Origin: Pseudoxanthomonas mexicana
Lineage (GTDB): Bacteria; Pseudomonadota; Gammaproteobacteria; Xanthomonadales; Xanthomonadaceae
DNA length: 42,204 nucleotides
Direction of reading: 5' to 3'
NCBI RefSeq assembly: GCF_010093385.1
Contig: NZ_PDWV01000036.1
Span: forward strand, 1-42,204
In this document: positions 25,989-34,701 of the stretch, piece after piece
How positions within the stretch are numbered: position 1 is the first letter of the stretch
Layout of the letters: every line of letters begins with the position of its first letter
Program-made: the position numbers and the translations under genes
The notes under the pieces: generated by a model
What the model saw: the letters and a program-made list of their open reading frames with translations, nothing else
What the model was told of the DNA's origin: nothing
Databases searched by the model: none

Positions 25989-27548
25989 TCACCTCTCTAC
26001 TGCCACCACCCGGTTCTTGCCGGCCTGCTTGGCCTGGTACATGGCCCGGTCGGCGCGCGCCAGCAGCTCGTCCTGCGATTCGCCCGGCAGCCAGCGCGCC
26101 ACGCCGGCACTGAAAGTCACCAGGATGCCCCGTCCCTCATGCACCAGCGGCGAATGGGCCAGGCGCGCGCGCAGGCGTTCCAGCGTGCCGGTCGCCTCCA
26201 GGAAACTGGTGTCCGGCAGCAGCAGCACGAACTCCTCGCCGCCGAAGCGCGCGACGGCGTCGCTGGCGCGCAGGGTGGCGCGTGCCATGGCCACGACGTG
26301 GCACAGTGCGGCGTCGCCACCCAGATGGCCATGCGCGGCGTTGATGTGGCGGAAGTCGTCCAGGTCCAGCAGCGCCAGGCTGAGGGTCTGGCCGCTGCGC
26401 AACGCACGCACCGATTCGCGCTTGAACAGCTCGTCGAAGCCGCGCCGGTTCAGCGCTTCCGTCAGCTGGTCCACGCGCACCAGCGCCGAGACCGACTGCA
26501 GTTCTTCCTCCAGGCTGGCGACGCGCCGTTCGGCGGCTTCCACCTCGCGCCGCGCGTCCAGCAGGCTGTCGCGCGCGCGCAGGGCCTGCGCCTGCACCTG
26601 CGCGGTGTCGTCCAGGATGTCCTCCATCCGCTTGCCCAGCTCGGCGATGCTGCGGCTGTCGCGGATGGCCTGTGCATGGAAGCTGATGCGGTCGTGGAAC
26701 TCGCCGGTGCTGCTGGCCATGCCGTCCAGCCGCTCCACGAAGGTCACCATCATCTCCTTCATCGAAGCCTTGGATTCGGCCAGGCCCTGCTTCAGCAGGC
26801 CCTGCTTGTAGATCACTTCGCGCAGGCCGGCGCGGGTCTGTTCCAGCGCGGTGCGGTCCAGGGGGCCGGCCAGCAGCTGCCGCACCGCGCCGATCTGGTC
26901 CTGCAGCCAGCTGCCATCCTCGATCAGCTCACCCACGTTCTCCAGCAGCAGGTCGAACAGGCTGCGCATCAGTTCCTGCGCATCGTTCACCTCGTGCGTG
27001 CGCAGGCCGACGAGGCGGCACAGTTCCTTCATGTCGGCGCCCAGCTCGTCCAGCGGCTGCGTGGGCTGCCACTGGCGCACGCGGTCGGTCAGCGCATGGG
27101 CCTGCGGCAGCAGGGTGGCGTCGTCGCGCAGCAGGTGTTCGATGCCGCCGGCCAGCACGTGATGCAGCAGGTCGCGCAGCTGCTCGGCCTCGCCGGACAA
27201 CGGCTCGTCCTGGATCGTGCGGATGTATTTGTCGATCAGTTGCCGCAGGGCGCGGCCATAGCGGGGCCAGTCGGCGTCGGCATGCGCGGACTGCAGGCGC
27301 TCGCCCATGCCCTGGAGCTCGCCCGGCAGGCCGGCTACACCGTCCGCGAAGGCGGCCAGCAGCAGGCCCGGTTCCTCCGCGTGCGCGAACAGGGCCTGCA
27401 GCTGCACGCTGCTGATCGCCGGCCGCGACCGGGCGCCGCCCGTCGTGGCGAGTTCGCGCGAGGTCGACGCGGCGGCCCCGTGCCGACGCGACCAAAACCG
27501 GCGCAGGCTGCCAGAAATTCCGGAGTTGTCGTCGGCCACGTCAGCCAT
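25989..27548 (-). CDS. Diguanylate cyclase (GGDEF domain)
   Basis: About 519 residues, cytosolic: no membrane helix is seen. The N-terminal ~330 residues are helical and acidic, with a coiled-coil near 290-345 (DARREVEAAERRVASLEEEL). The GGDEF domain fills the C-terminus: LTEALNRRGFDELFKRE, LDLDDFRHINAAHGHLGGD, and the active site GGEEF at 436-440. An RASD inhibitory (I) site lies five residues before it, so product feedback is expected. It makes c-di-GMP. Start uncertain: ATG at 27569 and GTG at 27590 are in frame. Confidence 0.92.
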   Translation of the reverse strand: MADVADDNSGISGSLRRFWSRRHGAAASTSRELATTGGARSRPAISSVQLQALFAHAEEPGLLLAAFADGVAGLPGELQGMGERLQSAHADADWPRYGRALRQLIDKYIRTIQDEPLSGEAEQLRDLLHHVLAGGIEHLLRDDATLLPQAHALTDRVRQWQPTQPLDELGADMKELCRLVGLRTHEVNDAQELMRSLFDLLLENVGELIEDGSWLQDQIGAVRQLLAGPLDRTALEQTRAGLREVIYKQGLLKQGLAESKASMKEMMVTFVERLDGMASSTGEFHDRISFHAQAIRDSRSIAELGKRMEDILDDTAQVQAQALRARDSLLDARREVEAAERRVASLEEELQSVSALVRVDQLTEALNRRGFDELFKRESVRALRSGQTLSLALLDLDDFRHINAAHGHLGGDAALCHVVAMARATLRASDAVARFGGEEFVLLLPDTSFLEATGTLERLRARLAHSPLVHEGRGILVTFSAGVARWLPGESQDELLARADRAMYQAKQAGKNRVVAVER

Positions 27549-27693
27549 TTCAGTCGCTCGCACGGCCATGGGCGGGTGCCCACCGGCCACCAGGGGATGC
27601 CGGGTTATCGGCCGCAGGCGGCGCGGGTTGAGGGAACGTGGTCCGTCCGGTCGCCGGAAGCGTGACGCAGCGCGTCCCGCTGTCGGCGCCGGG

Positions 27694-27972
27694 TCAGCCG
27701 GTGGCGGGAGGAAAGCGGACGAGGGCTTCCTCGATGATGGCCAGGTGGGCCAGGGCCTCGTCGTGACCGGCGCCGGCGGCGGCGCGGACCTGCTCCAGCG
27801 TCGGATGGGACACGATCAGCAACAGGTTGCCGCACTGGCTGCAGGCGTAGTCGGTGACCGCGTCGTGCAGTTCCATGGCCATGGCGCGGCTGTCGCCCTG
27901 CCAGCCGCAGGGGCACGACAGCGTCCGGTCGCGCCAGCCGGCGGTGAAGTAGTCGGCGACCAGCTCCGCCAC
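27694..27972 (-). CDS. Small zinc-ribbon-like protein
   Basis: A 92-residue protein starting with GTG 1 base after the esterase stop. It contains SCPCGWQGDSRAMAMELHDAVTDYACSQCGNLLLIV: two CxC/CxxC pairs 27 residues apart, likely binding zinc, then a helical C-terminus (EEALVRFPPATG). The longer frame upstream overlaps the esterase in another frame and is not used. Function unknown; translational coupling suggests a link with the esterase. Confidence 0.7.
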   Translation of the reverse strand: MAELVADYFTAGWRDRTLSCPCGWQGDSRAMAMELHDAVTDYACSQCGNLLLIVSHPTLEQVRAAAGAGHDEALAHLAIIEEALVRFPPATG

Positions 27973-27973
27973 G

Positions 27974-28777
27974 TCAGCGGCCCCGACGCTGGGCGAACAG
28001 CCAGTCCCACATCGGGGCGTAGGCGTAGGTGGCGTCCCAGCTGTTGTGGTTGGCATCGGGGAACTCGGTGTAGCGCGCGTCGCGTGCGCCGGCGGCCTTC
28101 AGTGCGGCGTCCATGCGGCGCGACTGGGACGGCGGCACCACGTCGTCCTTGCCGCCGTGGAAGATCCACACCGGCACATCCTTCAGGCGTTGCGCGGCGG
28201 CGGCGAAGGGATCGGCAGCCGCCGCGACGCTGTGCACGTTCATGCTGGAACGGTCGCGACCCCAGTCCACGGTGATGCCGCCGCACACCGGCACCAGCGC
28301 GGCGAAGCGGGTCGGCTGCTGCAGCGCCAGTTCCCATGTGCCATAGCCGCCCATCGACATGCCGGTCAGCGACACGCGGTCCGGATCGCCATCGAATTCG
28401 CGCAGCGCGGCATCCAGCGTGGCGAAGGCGATCGGGCCGGCGGTCTGCGTCCATTCGGTGTCTTCCGGCGCCTGTGGAAACACGACCAGCCCGGGGAAGG
28501 TGTCGGCATGCTGTCGCAGGTACGGACCCAGACCCGCCATCGTCTGCTTCACGCCATCGCTGCCGCGTTCGCCGGACCCATTGAGGAACAGCACGACCGG
28601 TGGCTTGCCACTGCGAAAACGCGCGGCGGGCACGAACACCTGGTAACGATAGGTCTTGCCTTCGAGCACGACTTCGCGCGAGACGAACTCGCCGGTCGGA
28701 TTCATCGGGGGCGGCGTGGTGCAGGCGGTCATCAGGATCAGCAGCAGGCCCAGGCAGGCGGTGGCGAGAAGGCGCAT
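27974..28777 (-). CDS. Lipoprotein esterase (alpha/beta hydrolase)
   Basis: A 267-residue protein. The ATG at 28777 begins a lipoprotein signal (MRLLATACLGLLLILMTAC, lipobox LMTAC, Cys19). The body is like carboxylesterases of the PHB-depolymerase type: VVLFLNGSGERGSDG (oxyanion), nucleophile Ser in LTGMSMGGYGTWELA, Asp in FHGGKDDVVP and His in DANHNSWDATY. It should act in the periplasm or on the outer membrane; the substrate is unknown, and xylan-type acetyl or feruloyl esters are possible. Confidence 0.87.
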   Translation of the reverse strand: MRLLATACLGLLLILMTACTTPPPMNPTGEFVSREVVLEGKTYRYQVFVPAARFRSGKPPVVLFLNGSGERGSDGVKQTMAGLGPYLRQHADTFPGLVVFPQAPEDTEWTQTAGPIAFATLDAALREFDGDPDRVSLTGMSMGGYGTWELALQQPTRFAALVPVCGGITVDWGRDRSSMNVHSVAAAADPFAAAAQRLKDVPVWIFHGGKDDVVPPSQSRRMDAALKAAGARDARYTEFPDANHNSWDATYAYAPMWDWLFAQRRGR

Positions 28778-28863
28778 GGCGATAAAGGTCAGGGGGTCGA
28801 CGATCGGCAGCATAACCCGAGGGGCACGGCGCAGCGCCGATGCGGACACAAGGCATGCGTGTG

Positions 28864-29715
28864 TCAGCGTTCCGGGTCGGGCGGAGGCATGTCGTCACGC
28901 AGGCGGACGAAGCGGGCGAAACGCGGCAGGCCGGTCGAGGTGATACCCGTGTAGCGGTAGGTCACCCACGCGCCCAGCGGCGGTGGCGCGGCCCGCTGCG
29001 CATCGGTGAAACCGGTGCCGATGCGGAAGCTGCGTCCCTCCGGCGTGCGTACCTGCAATGCGCCCATCATGCCCTGGTACTTGCCCTTGCCCGGCAGGTG
29101 CGCGACCACCTGTGCCTCCGCATCCTGCTGTGGCTTGTACTTGAGGAGATCCTCGCTGCGTCCGGGGCGGTAGCGAGCGCTGCGTCGATGCAGCATCAAA
29201 CCCTCGCCCCCGGCGGCGACCACGCGCGTCAGCTCGGCGTCCACTTCGGCGGCCGTCCCGAAGCGTCGCTGCGGGATCATCGCCAACTACGGGTTGTCGG
29301 CGCCCGCAATCAAGGCACGCATGCGCACGACCCGTTCCGCGAAAGGCCGTGGATTTGCCGGCAGGTCGAAGGCCATGAAACGCACGTATCGCCACGCCTG
29401 CGGGTCGGCTCGCACGCGCCTGACGGTGGCGCTGACCTCATCGAAGCGGCCACGCGCGATCCACAGTTCGCCGTCCATGGGGTCGGTCGGCCACCCACGT
29501 GTGAACGCAGCCGGCGCCGCGATCCGCGCGCCGCCGCGCGTCCATAGCGAGCGGCCATCCCAGCGGGCGCGCACGCCATCCAGTTTTTCGCTGATCAGGA
29601 AGTCCGCCACGGCCACGTTGCCGTGATACGAGGTGGCCAGCATCGGATCCGGTGGGGGTGCCGACAGCGCGGGCCAGGCCAGCAGGCATAGCAGGGCGGT
29701 GAGGAGCAGGCGCAT
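28864..29715 (-). pseudogene. ATP-dependent DNA ligase, periplasmic type (LigE-like), interrupted by one amber codon
   Basis: The frame begins at 29715 with a signal peptide (MRLLLTALLCLLAWPALSAPP), then SEKLDGVRARWDG with nucleophile Lys44 and MDGELWIARGRF (motif III). Codon 143 is TAG (29289-29287), between ADNP and LAMIPQRRF. The same frame then continues 140 residues with EGLMLHR (motif IV), LLKYKP (motif V) and the OB-fold ending. All ligase motifs lie in one frame on both sides, so the break is a single substitution (for example TGG or CAG to TAG). Signal-peptide-bearing ligases of this type are thought to repair incoming DNA during transformation in Neisseria and Haemophilus. Confidence 0.85.
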
Positions 29716-29882
29716 GGCGGCGGACCGGACCGAGGAGGCCCCAGCGTCGTGCGCCACGTCAATGGACGGGATCGGCGCACATCGCGGCGATCTGTAGGAA
29801 AGCACCGCATGCAGCGGTCATTCGGGACGACACGCTCTGCGCGGGCATGCCAGGGAAACGGAAGTAGCCTGCTTCGTGGAGC

Positions 29883-30203
29883 TCATGCCCTCATCCAGCA
29901 CCAGGCGACCAACGCGGCGGCATGCAGTACGACCATCATCCAGAACACGGCGCGGTAGCCGGGCTTGCGCGATTTGTGCCGCAGCGTCTGCTGCGCGATC
30001 CAGGCGCCGGGCCAGCCGCCGGCGAGCTCCAGCAGGTGCAGGGTGGACTCGGGCGTGCGCCAGCGACCGGTCTGCGCCGCATGCTTGTCCAGCGCATAGA
30101 CAACGAAGGTGATCACCGACAGGACCAGCGGCACGAATACCGCTTGCAGCGGGAGTCGCTCAGTGCGGAAGGCCCAGGAGAGGAACAACCCATAGGCGAT
30201 CAT
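29883..30203 (-). CDS. DUF1294 membrane protein
   Basis: About 106 residues from the ATG at 30203: helix 1 (AYGLFLSWAF), helix 2 (LQAVFVPLVLSVITFVVYALDKHAA), then the DUF1294 signature RWRTPESTLHLLELAGGWPGAWIAQQTLRHKSRKPGYRAVFW and a last helix. DUF1294 is often fused to a cold-shock domain; none is visible here. An alternative TTG at 30257 overlaps the upstream stop (TTGA) and would add 18 residues. A weak REP-like motif (TGTAGGAAAG at 29793) lies downstream. Confidence 0.82.
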   Translation of the reverse strand: MIAYGLFLSWAFRTERLPLQAVFVPLVLSVITFVVYALDKHAAQTGRWRTPESTLHLLELAGGWPGAWIAQQTLRHKSRKPGYRAVFWMMVVLHAAALVAWCWMRA

Positions 30204-30253
30204 CGCCGCTGCGCCCCCCACTGGAGATGCGGAATTGCGCGCGCGCCGGTGTC

Positions 30254-30532
30254 TCAAGACGAAAGCGAGTAGGGCTCGGTCGGGAGGTGGACCGTGATCG
30301 GTCGCGCCAATCCGAACCCCAACACGATCATCCCGGCTACATAGGTCAGCAGGGCGGTCCTGCTTCCCCGCAGATGGAGCAATCCGAACAGGATCAGGGT
30401 GGGTGGCATGAAAAGTCCGGCGAAGCCCCACAACACATGAGTACGGAATGCGTTGCGAAGCAGCCAGACCCAGCCGGTGAGCAGCAGGAAGATGGCGCTG
30501 CAGATCAGGATCAGGTGCAGGTTCAGTTGCAT
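30254..30532 (-). CDS. Small three-helix membrane protein
   Basis: A 92-residue protein: LHLILICSAIFLLLTGWVWLL, HVLWGFAGLFMPPTLILFGLLHL and ALLTYVAGMIVLGFGL are three membrane segments, with a short polar C-terminus. It lies 48 bases after the mgtE stop and touches the DUF1294 gene, so all three may be one transcript. No family recognised. Confidence 0.68.
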   Translation of the reverse strand: MQLNLHLILICSAIFLLLTGWVWLLRNAFRTHVLWGFAGLFMPPTLILFGLLHLRGSRTALLTYVAGMIVLGFGLARPITVHLPTEPYSLSS

Positions 30533-30580
30533 GGGCGAAGTCTTCCTTGAATCGCGGTGGACAGAGGTGAAGTGCAGCGG

Positions 30581-31942
30581 TCAGTGCAGCAGGATCAGCG
30601 TCGCCAGACCCAGGAAGCAGAAGAAGCCCATCACGTCGGTCACCGCGGTGACCACGACGGTGCCGGCGACGGCGGGGTCGATGTTCATGCGCTTGAGCAG
30701 CAGCGGCAGCAGCACGCCGGCGGTGGCGGCGGCGCAGAAGTTCAGCACCAGCGCCATCGCGATCACCAGCGACAGCATGGGACTGCGGAACCAGACGAAC
30801 GCAATCACACCCACGATGCCGCCGATCAGCACGCCGTTGATCAGTGCCACGCGCAGTTCCTTCCACAGCAGGATGCGCGCATTGCTCGCGCCCACCTGGC
30901 CCAGCGCCAGGCCGCGCACCATCAGCGTCAGCACCTGCACCGCCGCATTGCCGCCGATGCCGGCGACGATGGGCATCAGCACGGCGAGGGCGACGATCTT
31001 TTCCAGTGTCACTTCGAACTGGCCGATCACGCTGGCCGCCATGAACGCGGTGAACAGGTTGATGCCCAGCCACACCACGCGGCCGCGCACGGCGCGCTTG
31101 ACCGGCGAGAACAGGTCCTCGTCCTCGTCCAGGCCGGCGGCGCCCAGCGCCTGGTGCTCGGCCTGCTCGCGGATGATGTCCACCACGTCGTCGATGGTGA
31201 TGCGGCCGAGCAGGATGTTGTTGTCGTCCACCACGGGCGCGGACACCCAGTCGTGGTCGGAGAACTGGCGCGCGACTTCCTGCGCGCTCTCGCCCACATC
31301 GATGGCCGGCTGCTCGTCGTCGATCAGCCGGTTGATGGGCGTGGTGTCCTCGTGGGTCACCAGCGCGGCCAGCGGCACGCGGCCCAGGTACTGGTGGCGG
31401 CGGCTGACCACGTACAGGTGGTCGGTGTGGTCGGGCAGTTCGCCGCGCAGGCGCAGGTAGCGCAGCACCACGTCGACGTTGACGTCGGCGCGCACGGTGA
31501 CCACGTCCGGGTTCATCAGGCGGCCGGCGGTGTCTTCCGGGTACGACAGCACCTGCTCCAGGCGTTCGCGGTTCTCGCGGTCCATCGACTTGAGGACTTC
31601 GTCGATGACGGTATCGGGCAGGTCCTCGACCAGGTCGGCGAGGTCGTCGATGTCCAGGTCTTCGACCGCGGCGACGATCTCGTCGGTGTCCATGTCCGCC
31701 AGCAGGCTTTCGCGCACCTCGTCGCCGACGTGCACCAGCACCTCGCCATCGTCCTCCGGATCGACCAGGCCCCAGACGACTTCGCGCTTGCCGGGCGGCA
31801 GCGATTCCAGCAGGTTGCCGATCTCCGCGGGCGACAAGGTGTTGACCAGCCGGCGCACGGGCCCCAGCCGACCGCTGTCGAGCGCGTCGGAGAGCAGGCG
31901 CAACTGGCGTGCGGTCTTGTCGTGGCGGATGGTCTCGACCAT
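30581..31942 (-). CDS. mgtE: MgtE magnesium transporter
   Basis: A 453-residue inner-membrane Mg2+ channel. Residues 1-135 form the acidic MgtE N domain (LADMDTDEIVAAVEDLDIDDLADLVEDLPD); 136-265 hold two CBS domains (LMNPDVVTVRADV; PAIDVGESAQEVARQF); a helix leads to five membrane segments with the pore motif PIVAGIGGNAAVQ near 365. The N and CBS domains sense cytosolic Mg2+ and close the pore. It ends the regulatory PTS block, 215 bases after EI. Confidence 0.96.
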   Translation of the reverse strand: MVETIRHDKTARQLRLLSDALDSGRLGPVRRLVNTLSPAEIGNLLESLPPGKREVVWGLVDPEDDGEVLVHVGDEVRESLLADMDTDEIVAAVEDLDIDDLADLVEDLPDTVIDEVLKSMDRENRERLEQVLSYPEDTAGRLMNPDVVTVRADVNVDVVLRYLRLRGELPDHTDHLYVVSRRHQYLGRVPLAALVTHEDTTPINRLIDDEQPAIDVGESAQEVARQFSDHDWVSAPVVDDNNILLGRITIDDVVDIIREQAEHQALGAAGLDEDEDLFSPVKRAVRGRVVWLGINLFTAFMAASVIGQFEVTLEKIVALAVLMPIVAGIGGNAAVQVLTLMVRGLALGQVGASNARILLWKELRVALINGVLIGGIVGVIAFVWFRSPMLSLVIAMALVLNFCAAATAGVLLPLLLKRMNIDPAVAGTVVVTAVTDVMGFFCFLGLATLILLH

Positions 31943-32072
31943 TCGGTACTCCGGAATGGGGCCGATCCGTCAGGCGGATGCGACCGGGGCATCAGGCGTT
32001 CATGTCGCCATTATCGCCCGGGCTGCGCGTTATGGACACCCCGTAACGCCGCCGTACGAGATCCCGCGAGTT

Positions 32073-32150
32073 TGTAGGAGCGCCCATGGACGCGATGCTT
32101 TTCGCAAGAGATCCGAAGCAACAGCATCGCGCCCATGGGGCGCTTCTGCA
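32073..32150. repeat. GTAG-type REP hairpin between EI and mgtE
   Basis: TGTAGGAGCGCCCATGGACG at 32073-32092 and its imperfect reverse complement at 32123-32150 (ending GGGGCGCTTCTGCA) frame a 78-base hairpin. The variant differs from the two pairs near 9.9 and 12.7 kb, so it belongs to another subfamily. It ends 7 bases before the EI stop codon. Confidence 0.75.
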
Positions 32151-32157
32151 GAGAGGG

Positions 32158-33879
32158 TCAGATGGAGGTCGCGGCCTGGAGCCAGCGCTCGATGCCGGCG
32201 CGGTCGCGCGCCTGCAGCAGTTTCGCCGCGCGGGACTGAAGGTCCGACAGGTCGCTGTCGCGGATCGCCTTGCGCAGTTCCAGCAGGGTCGCCGGATGCA
32301 GGCTGAACTCGCGCAAGCCCAGTGCCAGCAGCATCGGCGCGAGGGTTGCATCGCCGGCCATCTCGCCGCACATCGCCACCGGTACCTTGTGCTCGGCGCC
32401 GATGCTGATCACATGGCGGAGCAGGCGCAGCACGCCGGGGTGCAGCGGCGAATAGAGTTCGCCCAGGGCCTCGTTGTTGCGGTCCGCCGCCAGCAGGTAC
32501 TGGACCAGGTCGTTGGTGCCGATCGACACGAAGTCCACCACGTCCACGAAGCCGTGGAAGGCGATCGCGGCGGCGGGCACTTCGATCATCGCGCCCAGTT
32601 CGACATGTCCGGCGATCTCGTGGCCCTGCTTGCGCAGCTGCAGCCCCGCACGACGCAGGCGGCGACGCACTTCCAGCAGTTCCTCGCGCCCGCTGACCAT
32701 CGGCACCAGGATGCGCACCGGTCCGTAGGCCGAGGCCCGCAGGATGGCGCGCAGTTGGGTGTCGAACACCTCCACGTGCGCCAGCGCCAGGCGCACGCCG
32801 CGCACGCCCAGCGCGGGATTGTCCTCGTCGCCGATGGCCAGTCCGGTGCGGTCGGCCTTGTCCGCGCCCAGGTCCAGGGTGCGGATCGTCACCGGCCGCC
32901 CACTCATGCCGAGCACCAGGTCGCGGTAGACCTGGAACTGCTCGTCCTCGCCCGGCAGTTCGCGGCGCTGCAGGAACAGGAACTCGGTGCGGTACAGCCC
33001 CACGCCGGTCGCGCCCAGGGCATGGGCCCTGGCCACATCCTCCAGCGACTCGGCATTGGCCCACAGGGCCACGTCGACGCCGTCGCGGGTGCGGCTGGGT
33101 TTTGAGCGCAGGCGACCGAGTTCGCGCTGCTCGCGGGCCGCATCGCGCAGGCGCTCGCGGTAGCGGCGCAGGTCGTCGGGGTCGGGATTGACCACCACTT
33201 CGCCGGTACTGCCGTCCACCAGCAGCACGTCGCCATCGTTGATACGCTGCAGGGCCTGCGCGTTGCCCACCACCAGCGGCAGGTGCAGGCTGCGCGCGAG
33301 GATGGCGCTGTGCGAGAGCGCGCTGCCGGCGGCCGTGACCACGGCGACGACGCCCTGTTGCTGGAGCTCGGCCAGTTCGGAGGGCGCCACGTTGTCGCTG
33401 ACCAGGACCTCGCCGGCGACTCCGGGCGTATCGGTCGCACGTTGGTGCAGGTGCGCATGGATCCGTCCGATCACATGGTCCAGGTCGTCCATGCGGCTCT
33501 TGAGGTAGGCGTCGTCCATGCCGTCGAACACGGCGGCCAGGCGGTCGCGTTGCAGCCTCAGGGCGTAATCGGCGGTGTAGCGGCCGGCGCGGATCAGCTG
33601 GTCCAGGCCGTGCAGCAGTTCCGGGTCGTCCAGCAGCAGCGCATGCAGGTCGAGGAACTCGCCGACTTCCTGGGCCAGCGCCCCATGCAGGCGGGCGCGC
33701 AGGCTGTGCATCTCGCGGCGGGTGGCGTCGACCGCCTCGTGCAACCGGGCCAGTTCGTCATCGATCTGGTCCTGGCGGATGTGCTGCTCGGCTACATCCA
33801 GGACGTGCGGCAACCGGACCCGTGCGCGCCCCAGCGCGCTGCCGCGCGACGCCCCGTGCCCCGGCAGCAGGGCCCTCAA
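32158..33879 (-). CDS. ptsI: PEP-protein phosphotransferase (PTS enzyme I)
   Basis: A 573-residue cytosolic EI that takes phosphate from PEP and passes it to HPr. The phospho-His190 is in GSALSHSAILARS; the PEP site includes GLYRTEFLF, RTLDLGADK, NPALGVRGVR and the catalytic Cys in MCGEMAGD. The start is TTG at 33879, one base after the HPr stop; no ATG fits before residue 57. The rest of the EI length matches. No sugar-specific EIIB or EIIC gene lies nearby. Confidence 0.95.
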   Translation of the reverse strand: MRALLPGHGASRGSALGRARVRLPHVLDVAEQHIRQDQIDDELARLHEAVDATRREMHSLRARLHGALAQEVGEFLDLHALLLDDPELLHGLDQLIRAGRYTADYALRLQRDRLAAVFDGMDDAYLKSRMDDLDHVIGRIHAHLHQRATDTPGVAGEVLVSDNVAPSELAELQQQGVVAVVTAAGSALSHSAILARSLHLPLVVGNAQALQRINDGDVLLVDGSTGEVVVNPDPDDLRRYRERLRDAAREQRELGRLRSKPSRTRDGVDVALWANAESLEDVARAHALGATGVGLYRTEFLFLQRRELPGEDEQFQVYRDLVLGMSGRPVTIRTLDLGADKADRTGLAIGDEDNPALGVRGVRLALAHVEVFDTQLRAILRASAYGPVRILVPMVSGREELLEVRRRLRRAGLQLRKQGHEIAGHVELGAMIEVPAAAIAFHGFVDVVDFVSIGTNDLVQYLLAADRNNEALGELYSPLHPGVLRLLRHVISIGAEHKVPVAMCGEMAGDATLAPMLLALGLREFSLHPATLLELRKAIRDSDLSDLQSRAAKLLQARDRAGIERWLQAATSI

Positions 33880-33880
33880 G

Positions 33881-34150
33881 TCACGCGTCCTCGTCGAATC
33901 GTCGCTCGAACAGCGAGACGACTTCCTGCATCGCGGCGGCTTCGTCCTCGCCGTCGATGCGGACCGTCACCGGCGTGCCCTGGCCGGCCGCCAACAGCAT
34001 GACGCCCATGATGCTTTTCGCGTTCACCTCGCGGCCCTTGGCTGCCAGCGTGGCATTGCAGCGGAAGCCGGACAGCGTCTGCACCAGCTTGGCGGTGGCG
34101 CGCGCGTGCAGTCCGAGGCGGTTGGAGATGGTGAGTTCGCGTTCAAGCAT
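33881..34150 (-). CDS. ptsH: HPr phosphocarrier protein
   Basis: An 89-residue HPr. His15 lies in NRLGLHARA and accepts phosphate from EI. Ser46 lies in NAKSIMGVM, the site phosphorylated by HPr kinase in HprK-bearing bacteria. The ATG at 34150 overlaps the EIIA gene by 8 bases; this start gives standard numbering for both residues. Confidence 0.96.
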   Translation of the reverse strand: MLERELTISNRLGLHARATAKLVQTLSGFRCNATLAAKGREVNAKSIMGVMLLAAGQGTPVTVRIDGEDEAAAMQEVVSLFERRFDEDA

Positions 34151-34535
34151 CGTCGTGAATGACTCCATTGCGTGCGCCGGCGGCGGCGATGGCCGGCAGT
34201 TCGTCCAGTCCCTGTTCCGAATAGTTCATCACCCGCAGCAGCATGGGCAGGCTCAGTGCCGAGACGCGCCGCACCGGCGTGCCCAGGCGGGCCAGCCGGC
34301 CCGCCAGGTTGCTGGGGCTGGCGCCGTACAGGTCGGTCAGCACCAGCACGCCGTCGCCGCCATCCACGCGCCGCAGCGCGGCGGACGCCTGCGGGAGCAG
34401 CGCCTCCAGGTCGGCGTCGAACGGCACCTCGAAGGCCTCCGCCTTGAGGGGCAGGTGCCGCAGCATCGCGCTGGCGACCGCCAGGATCGCCGCGCCCACG
34501 CCGGGATGAGTCACAAGAAGAATGCCACAGGCCAT
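34143..34535 (-). CDS. PTS EIIA of the mannose family
   Basis: A 130-residue stand-alone EIIA-Man domain. His10 in ILLVTHPGVG is the phosphorylation site, and VLVLTDLYGASPSNLAGRLA is the typical dimer strand region. Without EIIB or EIIC partners here it probably serves regulation rather than transport. It is cotranslated with HPr and lies 166 bases downstream of rapZ. Confidence 0.93.
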   Translation of the reverse strand: MACGILLVTHPGVGAAILAVASAMLRHLPLKAEAFEVPFDADLEALLPQASAALRRVDGGDGVLVLTDLYGASPSNLAGRLARLGTPVRRVSALSLPMLLRVMNYSEQGLDELPAIAAAGARNGVIHDDA

Positions 34536-34591
34536 GCCGGAACGTTAACAGACCGGCATGACGCGCTGGAAGCGGCGTGTGTGGAACGGTA

Positions 34592-34656
34592 AGGACGGTC
34601 TGCCGTCCTGCCAGGCCCCGTGGAGCGGAGCTTGCTCGGCAGCTCTGCTGCCCGAG
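34592..34656 (-). terminator. Two hairpins between rapZ and EIIA
   Basis: AGGACGG-TCTG-CCGTCCT (34592-34609) and CTCGGCAGC-TCT-GCTGCCCGAG with a one-base bulge (34635-34656) lie in the 166-base rapZ-EIIA gap. Neither has a following T-run, so they may be attenuators or RNA-processing sites rather than strong terminators. They mark where rapZ and PTS expression could be uncoupled. Confidence 0.45.
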
Positions 34657-34701
34657 TCGGGAATCGTGAGCCGGTCAAGCCCGGCTGCACGACACCGGGG
34701 G

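Noticed and set aside
30557-32077. 506-codon plus-strand frame antisense to mgtE
   Set aside because: Shadow of mgtE; rich in His, Gln and Val as expected from reading its codons backwards.
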